DNA from: Acinetobacter gerneri DSM 14967 = CIP 107464 = MTCC 9824
GTDB lineage: Bacteria > Pseudomonadota > Gammaproteobacteria > Pseudomonadales > Moraxellaceae
DNA length: 64,000 nt
Assembly: GCF_000368565.1 (NCBI RefSeq)
Contig: NZ_KB849549.1
Coordinates: 186,001-250,000 of the forward strand
Direction of reading: 5' to 3'
Both the position numbers and the translations under genes were made by a program. The stretch's first letter is position 1, and each line of letters begins with the position of its first letter. This document shows positions 54,583 to 63,851 of the stretch, one piece after another. The notes under the pieces are model-generated. The model did no database searches. It worked only from the letters and a program-made list of their open reading frames with translations, and was not told the origin of the DNA.

Positions 54583-56052
54583 GTGAAATTAGAGCCCGTA
54601 GATCCACAAGAATTTACCGACTATGTCGCATATTCTGAAAAGAAACGTACACCTTGGGAGAGATTTTTAGACAAAATCAAACCTCGGTCAGCGGCAATGC
54701 GTACTGCGGTTTTGGTGATTTTCATTGTGTTCATCTGCTGGTTCACTACGCTTTGGTTTTTTTGGCGAACTTTATATTTGCCAGAACTACAGCAACATGC
54801 CCGTTATCTCGCGATTGAACTTGAGATCATTCACAATCCAAATTTAAAAGTCATGCATAATGATACTGAGCTGGATGTCGATCAATGGCTTAAAAATCGC
54901 ATGGGTATCGAATATGTGACCAATCCCAAAGATTTTCCTGATGTAAAAGACAAGTTGATCGCAGACTACATTACTGGCCATATCGAAAAGAGACTGGCAC
55001 AGGAAATGAATTATAAAGATGTGACGGTTTATTTTAAATTTAAGCCCACACCAATGATCTGGATTCAAACCCCTGAAATGCATGGCAATTGGGTACGTGA
55101 GCCTTTAAAAACCTATGCCAATTATAGTGTTGAGTTGGTTTTTGGCTGGTTACTCGGCGTTCCAATTTTAGCATTTGCGATTATTTTAACCTTGGTTCGA
55201 CAGCTCAACCGTCCACTTCGTCGTCTGCAAAACGCAGCCAATAGCTATACCAAAACAGGCAAAGCACCGTATCTTGAAACAAACCACGGTCCCCAAGAAA
55301 TCCGTGAAGTTAACCAAGCATTCAATCGCATGGTTTATACACTTGAGCAGACTGAGCGTGACCGTAGAATCATGCTGGCGGGTATTTCTCATGACTTGCG
55401 TACCCCGCTGACCCGTATTCGTCTCAGTGCTGAAATGATGCCTGATGATGATTTCCTCAAAGAAGGTGTGATCTATGATGTCGATGATATGGATGCGATT
55501 TTAAATCAATTCATTTCATTTATGCGTGATGGCTCTGATGAAGACTTGCAAGACACCAATATCAATAGTTTATTGCAAGAATTAGTTATCCAGTTTAAGC
55601 CGCTGGACATTTGTTTTGAGCCTAAAGAATTACCTTTGATCCCTGCTCGTACATTGTCATTAAAACGCTTAATCGGCAATCTAATCAATAATTCAAAACG
55701 CTATGGCTCTGAACCCATCGAACTTGATGCTTATGTCAAAGACGACCACCTGATGATTAGTGTTGCTGACAACGGGGAAGGCATCCCTGAGCATCAAATC
55801 GAAGAACTTATGCAACCTTTTGTACGCGGCGATGCAGCTCGAACCGTGCAAGGAAGTGGCTTAGGCTTAGCGATCGTAAAACGTATCGTGGACATCCATC
55901 AGGGTGAACTACTGATCCACAATCGCCCGCAAGGTGGTTTAGAAGCCATCATTTCGCTTCCTTTGAGCCAAGAAAAACCTGAAGATCCAACACCAAGCAA
56001 TCCTTTAGAAAAAATTAGACAAACTTTGAGTGAGCGCTTCGATTCCCGATAA
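54583..56052 (+). CDS. envZ: EnvZ-type sensor histidine kinase, GTG start
   Basis: This 489-residue sensor kinase starts at GTG 54583 with AGGGA 6 nt upstream. It has two membrane helices (about 42-64 and 185-207) and a periplasmic loop of about 120 residues between them. HAMP follows at about 210-258, with phosphorylated His in AGISHDLRTPLTRIRL, N-box LIGNLINNSKRYG, G1 DNGEGIP and G2 GSGLGLAIVKRI. It forms an operon with ompR across a 42-bp gap. The C-terminal tail is Pro-rich and short. Confidence 0.95.
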   Translation: MKLEPVDPQEFTDYVAYSEKKRTPWERFLDKIKPRSAAMRTAVLVIFIVFICWFTTLWFFWRTLYLPELQQHARYLAIELEIIHNPNLKVMHNDTELDVDQWLKNRMGIEYVTNPKDFPDVKDKLIADYITGHIEKRLAQEMNYKDVTVYFKFKPTPMIWIQTPEMHGNWVREPLKTYANYSVELVFGWLLGVPILAFAIILTLVRQLNRPLRRLQNAANSYTKTGKAPYLETNHGPQEIREVNQAFNRMVYTLEQTERDRRIMLAGISHDLRTPLTRIRLSAEMMPDDDFLKEGVIYDVDDMDAILNQFISFMRDGSDEDLQDTNINSLLQELVIQFKPLDICFEPKELPLIPARTLSLKRLIGNLINNSKRYGSEPIELDAYVKDDHLMISVADNGEGIPEHQIEELMQPFVRGDAARTVQGSGLGLAIVKRIVDIHQGELLIHNRPQGGLEAIISLPLSQEKPEDPTPSNPLEKIRQTLSERFDSR

Positions 56053-56481
56053 AAAATGCTCTTCAAAACTCCCCTTCTATTTGTCTGAGAAAGCATTTAT
56101 ACAGGTGCTGCTTTTATCATGGTTCTAATCATATAAAGTTACCTATTTTTTGGGGATAAGCTTTACATTTTGTGCAATTTTTTTTAAGTTAAATCTATGG
56201 CTTAGTATAAATTTAACTCCCAAGTTTACAGCCCTAAATATAAAGACATTTAGGTCTTTAACCGATCAAATTTACTGCTAACCATTTTACTTTTGGATAA
56301 TTTTTTTGGTGTTTTGATTAATGTTTATTTTATTAATCAGCCATCGCTTTGTGTATCAACTGAATTTGGGGAAATGAGCTTATATTTTATTTTTTTAAAT
56401 TGTAAATCAAAGTTTTAATATTAATAAAAGCCACTCCATCTACAAATTTAGAAGATCCACTATTTTATATAAGGTGATCTT
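56053..56481. promoter_or_regulatory. Noncoding spacer after envZ
   Basis: About 430 bp of AT-rich DNA carries one 7-bp hairpin TAAAGAC/GTCTTTA (56241-56260) without a T run. An AAGGTGA ribosome-binding site is seen at the end for the next gene. Nothing else is supported. Confidence 0.3.
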
Positions 56482-57078
56482 ATGAACCTTGAACATTCAA
56501 TACAAAAGCTCAATCAAATTTTCGCTGTGCATGAATTAAAAGCATTTCAACAACCACTTGCAACACCTGAAGAAATTGCTGAATTAGAACATTTGTCAAA
56601 TCGCCCTTTTCCTCAAGAATTTAAACGTTTTTATTTAGAATATGGCGGTGTTGGCTACCTAGATGAAGGTGTAAGAGATACGGGCATGACCATTCGGCTC
56701 TTGCCTGCTCGCTTGCTAATTTTGGCTTTACAAGACTCAAGAAAATATTTACGTCTAAACTCACTGGGTATCATCGATTGGTTACGTTACCAATATGATA
56801 ATGACCTCTCTAAACTCAATGAAAAAAGCTTGGCGTTTAATCAGTTAAATCAAAAATATATCGGACTTGGATTACGCCAATATGATCATGAATCTGCACG
56901 ACATTTGTATATCGATGAGCAAGGTAAATTTGGCATTATCAACTTCCATCAAGATGCTTATAACACGCTTTGGGAAGATTATTTGACGCCGATGCTCAGC
57001 CAAAGTCCAGCAAATATGTCTTTGGAAGAGGCTTTGATTGAGCTTTTGGAAAATTCTGAAGCTCCAACAGCACTCTAA
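56482..57078 (+). CDS. SMI1/KNR4 (SUKH) family protein
   Basis: This 198-residue protein is of the SMI1/KNR4 fold. The signature TPEEIAELEHLSNRPFPQEFKRFYLEYGGVG spans about 28-58 and matches the family's opening segment. SUKH proteins are often immunity partners of secreted toxins, but many bacterial members are orphan housekeeping proteins. No toxin gene is adjacent here. AAGGTGA lies upstream of the ATG. A strong AT-rich hairpin follows the stop. Confidence 0.75.
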   Translation: MNLEHSIQKLNQIFAVHELKAFQQPLATPEEIAELEHLSNRPFPQEFKRFYLEYGGVGYLDEGVRDTGMTIRLLPARLLILALQDSRKYLRLNSLGIIDWLRYQYDNDLSKLNEKSLAFNQLNQKYIGLGLRQYDHESARHLYIDEQGKFGIINFHQDAYNTLWEDYLTPMLSQSPANMSLEEALIELLENSEAPTAL

Positions 57079-57104
57079 TTTTTAAATTTTTCTATATGGG
57101 AAAA

Positions 57105-57138
57105 TGAGTAAAAATTGTATTTTTACAATTTTTACTCA
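57105..57138. other. Perfect 15-bp inverted repeat
   Basis: TGAGTAAAAATTGTA (57105-57119) / TACAATTTTTACTCA (57124-57138) has a 4-nt loop. It lies 27 bp after the SUKH gene stop. It has no trailing T run, so it may be a weak terminator, mRNA stabiliser or binding site. Confidence 0.6.
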
Positions 57139-57609
57139 ACAAAGGATTTTATCATTTATGAAAGCTTCGCCATCATTTGGCTAAAAGCTATCCAATCGAG
57201 CAAATTTCAGCGATACGAAATGAGTATAAAAAATACAGCCACAAACTAAAAAATCGAACCCATCACAAAATTTGATAATTTTTCACGCAACTAATAATCA
57301 AATTTCATCATTTCATATTGAAATACTTTTCACAAAAAAACAGCAATTATACTTATAGACGAATGGTCGCTAAAAACAGCTATTTTGAAATAGTCTATTT
57401 AAACTATTGATTAATAAACAAACAAACGAAATTGATTATTTTACACTCACACTATAATATTCATATAAAAAATAAATATTTAAAAACCATTCACAGAATT
57501 TATACCCACATTTAATGAAAAAATTAGACCTTAGCATAACAGGCATGCACAATTTAGTTATTGGGCGGTACAATCCCGTCAAGTTTTGAATAAGAATTGA
57601 GCGTAAACC
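57139..57609. promoter_or_regulatory. CoA-transferase upstream spacer
   Basis: A long AT-rich leader of about 470 bp precedes the CoA-transferase. I see no ORF or RNA structure. No strong ribosome-binding site is evident before the ATG at 57610. Confidence 0.3.
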
Positions 57610-59130
57610 ATGTCATTAGATCGTATCCGTTTAGCTTCACTTCATGACAAAGTCATGAGCGCAGATCAAGCAGCTGCATTTATCCAAGATGGTATGACTG
57701 TCGGAATGAGTGGCTTTACTCGTGCTGGGGAAGCGAAAGCTGTTCCTTTAGCTTTAGTTGAACGTGCACAAACAAATCCGTTGAAAATTACCCTCATTAC
57801 TGGTGCAAGCCTTGGTAATGACTTGGACAAAAAATTGACTGAAGCGGGTGTTTTAGCTCGTCGTCTCCCATTCCAAGTGGATAATACTTTGCGTAAAGCA
57901 ATCAACAAAGGCGAAGTGATGTTCATCGATCAACACTTGTCTGAAACTGTTGAGCAAATGCGTAACTTGCAACTTAAAAAACCTGATGTTGCAGTGATTG
58001 AAGCTGTTGCAATTACTGAAGATGGCGGCATCATCCCAACAACTTCTGTTGGTAACTCTGCAAGCTTTGCTATTTTTGCTGAAAAAGTAATTGTTGAAAT
58101 CAACACAAACTTAAGCCCTGCATTTGAAGGCTTACACGATATCTATATCCCGTCTTATCGTCCAACACGTCAACCGATTCCTTTGACTCATGTTGATCAA
58201 CGTATTGGTACAACTGCAATCAATATCGATCCAGCAAAAATCGCAGGTATCGTATTTAACAATACATTGCATGACTCTCCATCAACTGTGACTGAACCAG
58301 ATGATGAAACTCAAGGTATTGCAAACCATTTAATCGCATTCTTTGAAAAAGAAGTTGAAGAAGGTCGTTTACCTTCAAATCTTGGTCCTTTACAAGCTGG
58401 TATCGGTTCTATCGCAAATGCGGTATTGACTGGTCTTAAAGAATCAAACTTTGAAGACTTAGTGATGTATTCTGAAGTACTTCAAGACTGTACTTTCGAA
58501 TTGATCGATGCAGGTAAAATGACTTTCGCTTCAGGTTCTTCAATCACTCTTTCTGCTAAATACGGCGAAAAAGTGTTTGGAAATATCGAAGCGTACAAAG
58601 ACAAATTGGTTCTTCGTCCTCAAGAAATTTCAAACCATCCTGAAATCGTACGTCGTTTAGGTATTATCGGCATCAACACTGCACTCGAATTTGATATTTA
58701 CGGTAACGTAAACTCAACTCACGTTTGTGGTACAAAAATGATGAATGGTATCGGTGGTTCAGGTGACTTCGCGCGTAATGCTCACTTGGCAATCTTCGTG
58801 ACTAAATCAATTGCAAAAGGTGGTGACATTTCATCTGTTGTTCCATTTGCATCTCACGTAGACCATGCTGAACATGACGTAGACATCTTGGTTACTGAAC
58901 AAGGTCTTGCTGATCTTCGTGGTTTAGCTCCTCGTGAACGTGCTCGTGCAATTATCGACAACTGTGCTCACCCAATGTATCGTGATGCATTGAATGATTA
59001 CTTTGATCGTGCATGTGCAAAAGGTGGTCAAACTCCACACATCTTGCGTGAAGCGCTTTCTTGGCACAGCAACTTTGAAGAAACTGGTCATATGCTTGCA
59101 ACTGCTGATCAAGCACAAAAAACTGCTTAA
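57610..59130 (+). CDS. Succinyl-CoA:acetate CoA-transferase family
   Basis: This 506-residue class I acetyl-CoA hydrolase/transferase resembles AarC of acetic acid bacteria. The catalytic Glu289 is in MYSEVLQD; FASGSSI and GIGGSGDFARNA follow as family motifs. It would move CoA between succinyl-CoA and acetate, detoxifying acetate or completing a modified citric acid cycle. Hydrolase or propionate activity cannot be excluded. It stands alone, with a terminator after it and a 530-bp spacer before. Confidence 0.9.
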   Translation: MSLDRIRLASLHDKVMSADQAAAFIQDGMTVGMSGFTRAGEAKAVPLALVERAQTNPLKITLITGASLGNDLDKKLTEAGVLARRLPFQVDNTLRKAINKGEVMFIDQHLSETVEQMRNLQLKKPDVAVIEAVAITEDGGIIPTTSVGNSASFAIFAEKVIVEINTNLSPAFEGLHDIYIPSYRPTRQPIPLTHVDQRIGTTAINIDPAKIAGIVFNNTLHDSPSTVTEPDDETQGIANHLIAFFEKEVEEGRLPSNLGPLQAGIGSIANAVLTGLKESNFEDLVMYSEVLQDCTFELIDAGKMTFASGSSITLSAKYGEKVFGNIEAYKDKLVLRPQEISNHPEIVRRLGIIGINTALEFDIYGNVNSTHVCGTKMMNGIGGSGDFARNAHLAIFVTKSIAKGGDISSVVPFASHVDHAEHDVDILVTEQGLADLRGLAPRERARAIIDNCAHPMYRDALNDYFDRACAKGGQTPHILREALSWHSNFEETGHMLATADQAQKTA

Positions 59131-59182
59131 TCGAACATTTTCATTCGTAGATCATTAAAAAATTGTTTGCGATATGAAATAT

Positions 59183-59211
59183 AAAAAACGCCCTATCTTG
59201 GGCGTTTTTTT
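59183..59211 (+). terminator. Terminator after the CoA-transferase
   Basis: An AAACGCCC/GGGCGTTT stem with a short loop is followed by a T run. It may serve the convergent GMC gene as well, since A residues precede it. Confidence 0.88.
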
Positions 59212-59278
59212 ATGTCTCATTTTTCTGTCTTATTTTTAGGTCTTAAAGTTTAAGTCGATATGGCAAAGTTCAGCAAAA

Positions 59279-60937
59279 TCATCCTGCCAGTGAAACTTCA
59301 GTATCCTCGGTGAGTATTTGCGTTTGCTGAATCTGTTTTGCCCGATCGGCTCGAATCATATCCACTGCTTTTTCAGCAATCATGATCACTGGTGCGTTGG
59401 TGTTGCCATTGACTACTTTAGGCATGATTGAGGCATCAACCACCCTCAAATTTTCAATGCCATAAACTTTTAACTCTGGACTCACCACAGCCATCTCATC
59501 TATACCCATTTTACAGCTCCCTACAGGGTGATACACCGTATCGGATCGATTCCGTAATATCTCACGAATATCATCATCATTTTTGATCTCCGCTGTAAAC
59601 AGATCCTTTTTGATAATTTCTTTAAAAGAACTAGATTGCATCAATTTTTCAGTAATCTTATAACCATCGACCATATCTGCCAGATCTTGCTCATCATGGT
59701 AAAAATTTGGGTCGATCAACAAAGGATCGTCGATACTCGGACCACTAATTTTAATCGTGCCACGACTACGTGGATTGAGTAGACAAACATGGCAGGAAAT
59801 CCCATGTCCTACATGCATGGTCCTTGCATGATTATCGACCAAAGCCACCACAAAATGTAATTGTAAATTGGGGATTTCAAGTTCTGTTTTGGTTTTTAAA
59901 AATCCACCGCATTCGGCAAAATTTGTCGTCAACAAGCCACGTCGCTCTTCTCGATAACGTTTGATTTGTTTAAGCAGATCCAACGATCCAGCAAATGAAA
60001 CACCAAATGTTCCCGCAATCTCTTTTACTTTATAGCCAAAGATAAAGTCAGGATGATCATGGAAATTTTTACCTACGCCCGGTAAATGCTTTTTCACTTC
60101 AATCTGATGCTCAGCCAGTTCAGCAGTATCGCCAACACCTGAAAGCATCAAAATTTGTGGAGATTGCATTGCACCTGCGGATAACAACACTTCGTGACGT
60201 GCTTTGATTTGTTTAAACCCATCTGCTTGTTTGATCTGCACACCTACAGCAACATGATTTTCAATCAAGATCTTTTCAACTAAGGCATGTGTCATCACGG
60301 TTAAATTGGGACGCTGTAAGTGCTCAAATAAATACGCTCGTGCCGCACTACACCGTTCACCATTGATATGTGTCACCTGATAGACGCCTAGCCCCTCTTG
60401 TTCGGCTCCATTGAAGTCATCAAGGATCTTATGCCCCTGTTCTCTTGCTGCGCTTAAATAGCGCTCCTGTAGCGGATTATCGCTATGTAGGTCGATGACT
60501 GATAATGGTCCATTATTCCCGTGATATTGATTTTTAATCCGTTGGTTATTTTCTGATTTTATAAAATAAGGTAAAACTTCCTGATAAGACCAACCCGTAT
60601 TCCCCATTTCAGACCAATCATCATAGTCTTTGGCATTGCCACGGATATACACCATCGCATTGATTGCTGAGGATCCGCCTAGACATTTACCGCGCGGTTG
60701 ATAACCCTTCCGACCATTTAAACCCTTTTGCGGAACGGTTTCAAAAGCCCAATTATTGATTTTTGTGGGAATGCTAACCACGGCAGCACAAGGCACATTG
60801 ACTGTCCAACTGTTGCCATCACCACCTGCCTCAAGCAAACAAACACTCACATCTGGATCTTCGGACAATCGTCCCGCAAGCACACATCCAGCTGAGCCAC
60901 CACCAATGATGATGTAATCAAATTCATTATTTTCCAT
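59279..60937 (-). CDS. GMC-family FAD-dependent alcohol dehydrogenase
   Basis: This 552-residue flavoprotein of the glucose-methanol-choline family has the FAD motif YIIIGGGSAGCVLAGRL, PRGKCLGGSSAINAM, the second signature GAMQSPQILMLSGVG, and active-site His in TVYHPVGSCKMG and Asn in VNGNTNAPVIMIAEKA. It is nearest in style to AlkJ-type and choline dehydrogenase-like enzymes that oxidise primary alcohols and feed electrons to the respiratory chain. The substrate is unknown; neighbours do not fix it. It is a single-gene unit. Confidence 0.9.
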   Translation of the reverse strand: MENNEFDYIIIGGGSAGCVLAGRLSEDPDVSVCLLEAGGDGNSWTVNVPCAAVVSIPTKINNWAFETVPQKGLNGRKGYQPRGKCLGGSSAINAMVYIRGNAKDYDDWSEMGNTGWSYQEVLPYFIKSENNQRIKNQYHGNNGPLSVIDLHSDNPLQERYLSAAREQGHKILDDFNGAEQEGLGVYQVTHINGERCSAARAYLFEHLQRPNLTVMTHALVEKILIENHVAVGVQIKQADGFKQIKARHEVLLSAGAMQSPQILMLSGVGDTAELAEHQIEVKKHLPGVGKNFHDHPDFIFGYKVKEIAGTFGVSFAGSLDLLKQIKRYREERRGLLTTNFAECGGFLKTKTELEIPNLQLHFVVALVDNHARTMHVGHGISCHVCLLNPRSRGTIKISGPSIDDPLLIDPNFYHDEQDLADMVDGYKITEKLMQSSSFKEIIKKDLFTAEIKNDDDIREILRNRSDTVYHPVGSCKMGIDEMAVVSPELKVYGIENLRVVDASIMPKVVNGNTNAPVIMIAEKAVDMIRADRAKQIQQTQILTEDTEVSLAG

Positions 60938-61230
60938 TTATACTTTCCTTGTTTGTTGGATCAACAACTTCACATAAAAACCGTGTGGATGTTCACTATG
61001 TGGCAGATCCTATTTTTATTTCGCCATGACATATTATGATTTGCAGTCGATTGTGCTATCAGGTCAACTTCAATGTATTTTATGTGGCTGTTGGTATCTT
61101 TTTGCTTTATTTTCCGTGCTTATCCAAGCTTTATTACATTAACATTGAATTTGTTCAAAAAACCATCTTATCAAATCAAAATTTTTAGATTAATCTAAGC
61201 TCAACAGAACCTAAAAATAGCTAAAATAAT

Positions 61231-61653
61231 ATGTTTATTATTCGTCAGTTTTTAGATACAGATTTGGAAGATGTGATCAATTTATGGGAATTATGTGATT
61301 TATCCAGACCATGGAATAATCCTGAAGTTGATATTTTCCGTAAAGCCGCCTTAAAAGATCAATTATTCCTTGTTGCCGTCAAAGATGATGCGCTGATTGC
61401 CAGTCTCATGGGAGGCTATGATGGGCATCGTGGTTGGGCAAATTATCTCGCAGTCCATCCACATCATCAGCGAAATGGTGTTGCCACAGCATTGTTAAAA
61501 CAATTGGAAAAGCGCTTGATCGCTATCGGTTGTCCAAAGCTTCAACTTTTGATTTCCAAAGAGCATATCGATGTGCAAAATTTTTATGAACAACTGGGCT
61601 ATGAAGAAATCGAAGTGGTTTGTTTAGCCAAAGATTTACAACAAAATTCGTAA
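61231..61653 (+). CDS. GNAT-family acetyltransferase
   Basis: This 140-residue acetyltransferase has the acetyl-CoA motif A VHPHHQRNGVATALLKQLE (about 76-94) and motif B LLISKEHIDVQNFYEQLGYE. The layout and length are close to the YpeA group, whose targets are uncertain. No strong ribosome-binding site is seen. It is divergent from the GMC gene across a 293-bp spacer without recognisable features. Confidence 0.85.
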   Translation: MFIIRQFLDTDLEDVINLWELCDLSRPWNNPEVDIFRKAALKDQLFLVAVKDDALIASLMGGYDGHRGWANYLAVHPHHQRNGVATALLKQLEKRLIAIGCPKLQLLISKEHIDVQNFYEQLGYEEIEVVCLAKDLQQNS

Positions 61654-61676
61654 GTTCTTGTGTGTTTAGAAATAAA

Positions 61677-61710
61677 TGAGGCAGTATTTTCGATTTAAAT
61701 TACTGCCTCA
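61677..61710. terminator. Convergent hairpin, likely terminator
   Basis: TGAGGCAGTA (61677-61686) / TACTGCCTCA (61701-61710) is a perfect 10-bp stem between convergent genes. The T run is weak, so termination is probable but not certain. Confidence 0.55.
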
Positions 61711-61739
61711 TTCACATGCTATATCTAACAATCTAACAA

Positions 61740-63002
61740 TTAAAACTTATAACCATAAGACAAGCCCAATACATCCTGACTCATTTTCAGATCCGCTTCA
61801 CCACCACCAAAAGCATTAGGAATAGATTGGCTACCTTTGACTTCTTTTTCTAAAGCATGGGTATAAGCCACTGTTAATTCTTGATGAGGGTCAATATTCC
61901 AAGTTGCGCCAACACTAATATGATCCTGAACCACACCAGGCGCAAGGATATTTAAAAATGTCTGATCTTTAGCAATAGGTTGATCATTATGACTATAACC
62001 TGCTCGCAAAGTAAGCTTAGAATTTGCCTGATAGCTTGCTCCGACTTTGTAAACATTGATGTCTTTCCAACCAAAACCGGGACCATTTTTTGAGCCAAAA
62101 GGATTCCCTTGCATGATTTGATTTACATCAAATGTATGCCCAATAGAGTCCACATCCGAATAATTGATTCTGAGCACATCGGCGGCTAAAGCAAGCTTAG
62201 GCGTAACTTTAAATGATGCGCCCACACCATAGCTTTCAGGTACATCAAAACCGCCTTGTTCTGCAAATAAACCTTGATAACGATCAAATTTGTCTGCTTT
62301 TATTTTAGAAGAATAATTTGCACCCAGAGTCAAACGGTCATGATAAAACTGTCCAGCCCAACCGATCCGTGCCCCAATCCCAGTAGAAGAGTCGTGTCCA
62401 CGATTACTCAAACTTGAACCATCTTGGGAAAAACCTGCAAAGCCATTAATCCCTTTTGCCTCAAAACGTTGATATAAAATATTGGATGCAATACCAATCG
62501 ACTGATGATCTGTATATTTCCATGAAATCGCAGGTGAAATAAAAATCTGTGATAAATCTACGCCCGCAGTGCCTTGATTACCAAATGCCGAAAATGGATT
62601 TCTTTTATAACCCGTATTCATGCCACCATTGCCATAAATCGCAAGCCCTAACGCAACCTTATCATTAACTAAATGGTTATACGCGACTTCAGGAATAACG
62701 AAATATTCACGCCCATTTCCATCAAAATTACCATTCGCACCTGCGGCATTAGCCGTGATTTTCGCCGAACGATCGGGCTTAAAAATTGAAGCACCAACAT
62801 CCAAGCGCTCTCCAACCCAACTCAAGCCTGCTGGGTTATTGGCAATGGTTAAAGCATCATTAAAACTCGCAATCGAAGTCCCTGCATTACCCTGAGCCTT
62901 TACGCCATAACCATGCATAAAATAGCCTGTTGTTGCAAAAACAGAGGTTGTACTGAGTAAAATCAATGTTGCGAGAGGCAATGTTTTATAATTTAGAATC
63001 AT
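61740..63002 (-). CDS. FadL-like outer-membrane transport protein
   Basis: This 420-residue OmpP1/FadL-family porin has a signal peptide (LILLSTTSVFA). The mature N-terminal hatch segment TTGYFMHGYGVKAQGNAGT and family phrase ANNPAGLSWVG are present. Repeated amphipathic strands follow, and the C-terminal residue is aromatic (LSYGYKF), as in outer-membrane barrels. It would bring long-chain fatty acids or other hydrophobic compounds through the outer membrane. The ligand is not known. Confidence 0.9.
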   Translation of the reverse strand: MILNYKTLPLATLILLSTTSVFATTGYFMHGYGVKAQGNAGTSIASFNDALTIANNPAGLSWVGERLDVGASIFKPDRSAKITANAAGANGNFDGNGREYFVIPEVAYNHLVNDKVALGLAIYGNGGMNTGYKRNPFSAFGNQGTAGVDLSQIFISPAISWKYTDHQSIGIASNILYQRFEAKGINGFAGFSQDGSSLSNRGHDSSTGIGARIGWAGQFYHDRLTLGANYSSKIKADKFDRYQGLFAEQGGFDVPESYGVGASFKVTPKLALAADVLRINYSDVDSIGHTFDVNQIMQGNPFGSKNGPGFGWKDINVYKVGASYQANSKLTLRAGYSHNDQPIAKDQTFLNILAPGVVQDHISVGATWNIDPHQELTVAYTHALEKEVKGSQSIPNAFGGGEADLKMSQDVLGLSYGYKF

Positions 63003-63083
63003 TTTTTTAATCTACATATAAATAATCTATGTAAAAGAATAATGATTAAGTTTGTTCTTGTAATCTAATTAAAATCTTATAGC

Positions 63084-63851
63084 TTATCTTTTTTTTCGCA
63101 AAAAGCCCTTTTTAGATTTTGCTTTTAATTTTCCAACTCTAAATAAAATCGGAAATTCCACACAAATAAGCGCTGGTTCATTGTCTAAATATTGTTGAAT
63201 TTTCACTAAAGCATTATCTTGATTTTTCTCACGATAATGCTTTAAAGCAGACCATGTATTTAGATAATTAATCAATTGATCTTTGGACCATTGATATTGC
63301 ATTCTCATTTTAGGAACAGAAATTTCATCAAATGGAAATGGGATGGTTTGATACATCTCATCCACATAATGACGCTCGGGATCCCAATATCCTTTTAAAG
63401 TTTGAAAATATAATTCGTGAATCAATTCTGATAGCTCGGCTTGTTCCACGTGGATCAATCCATAACCAATAATCGCCAGATAGCCTTCTGGCTTCAGCGT
63501 TCGATAGACTTCTTTATAAAAACGATCAAAATCAAACCAATGCACAGCTTGCGCAACACTGATCAAATCAAAACTCTGATCAGCAAAAGTGGTTGATTCT
63601 GCTGCTTGTACTTGATAACTAACATTTTCAAAATAAGGCGCTTGTTTGAGTTGCTGCTCGCTCAAATCTGTCGCAACCACTTGATCAAAATAAGGGGCTA
63701 AAAGTTGGGTGAATTGACCCGATCCCGCAGCACAATCCCAAGCAAAATGAGGCTCAGGCACAAGATTCAATAACTCTTGCACCACTTCTATTGGGTAGCT
63801 GGGTCTTGCGAGTGAATACAGCTCACTATTGCTTGAAAATAAGTCTTTCAT
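63084..63851 (-). CDS. Class I SAM-dependent methyltransferase
   Basis: This 255-residue protein has SAM motif I FAWDCAAGSGQFTQLLAPY (about 37-55), VVATDLSEQQL, and motif IV-like ISVAQAVHWFDFDRFYKEV. This is the family used by many small-molecule methyltransferases of the UbiE/Tam style; the substrate is unknown. I chose ATG 63851 (MKDLFSS), a typical start for the group. ATG 63878 has AAGGA directly before it, but the spacing is too short. The last residues are very basic (KLKAKSKKGFLRKKR). Confidence 0.85.
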   Translation of the reverse strand: MKDLFSSNSELYSLARPSYPIEVVQELLNLVPEPHFAWDCAAGSGQFTQLLAPYFDQVVATDLSEQQLKQAPYFENVSYQVQAAESTTFADQSFDLISVAQAVHWFDFDRFYKEVYRTLKPEGYLAIIGYGLIHVEQAELSELIHELYFQTLKGYWDPERHYVDEMYQTIPFPFDEISVPKMRMQYQWSKDQLINYLNTWSALKHYREKNQDNALVKIQQYLDNEPALICVEFPILFRVGKLKAKSKKGFLRKKR

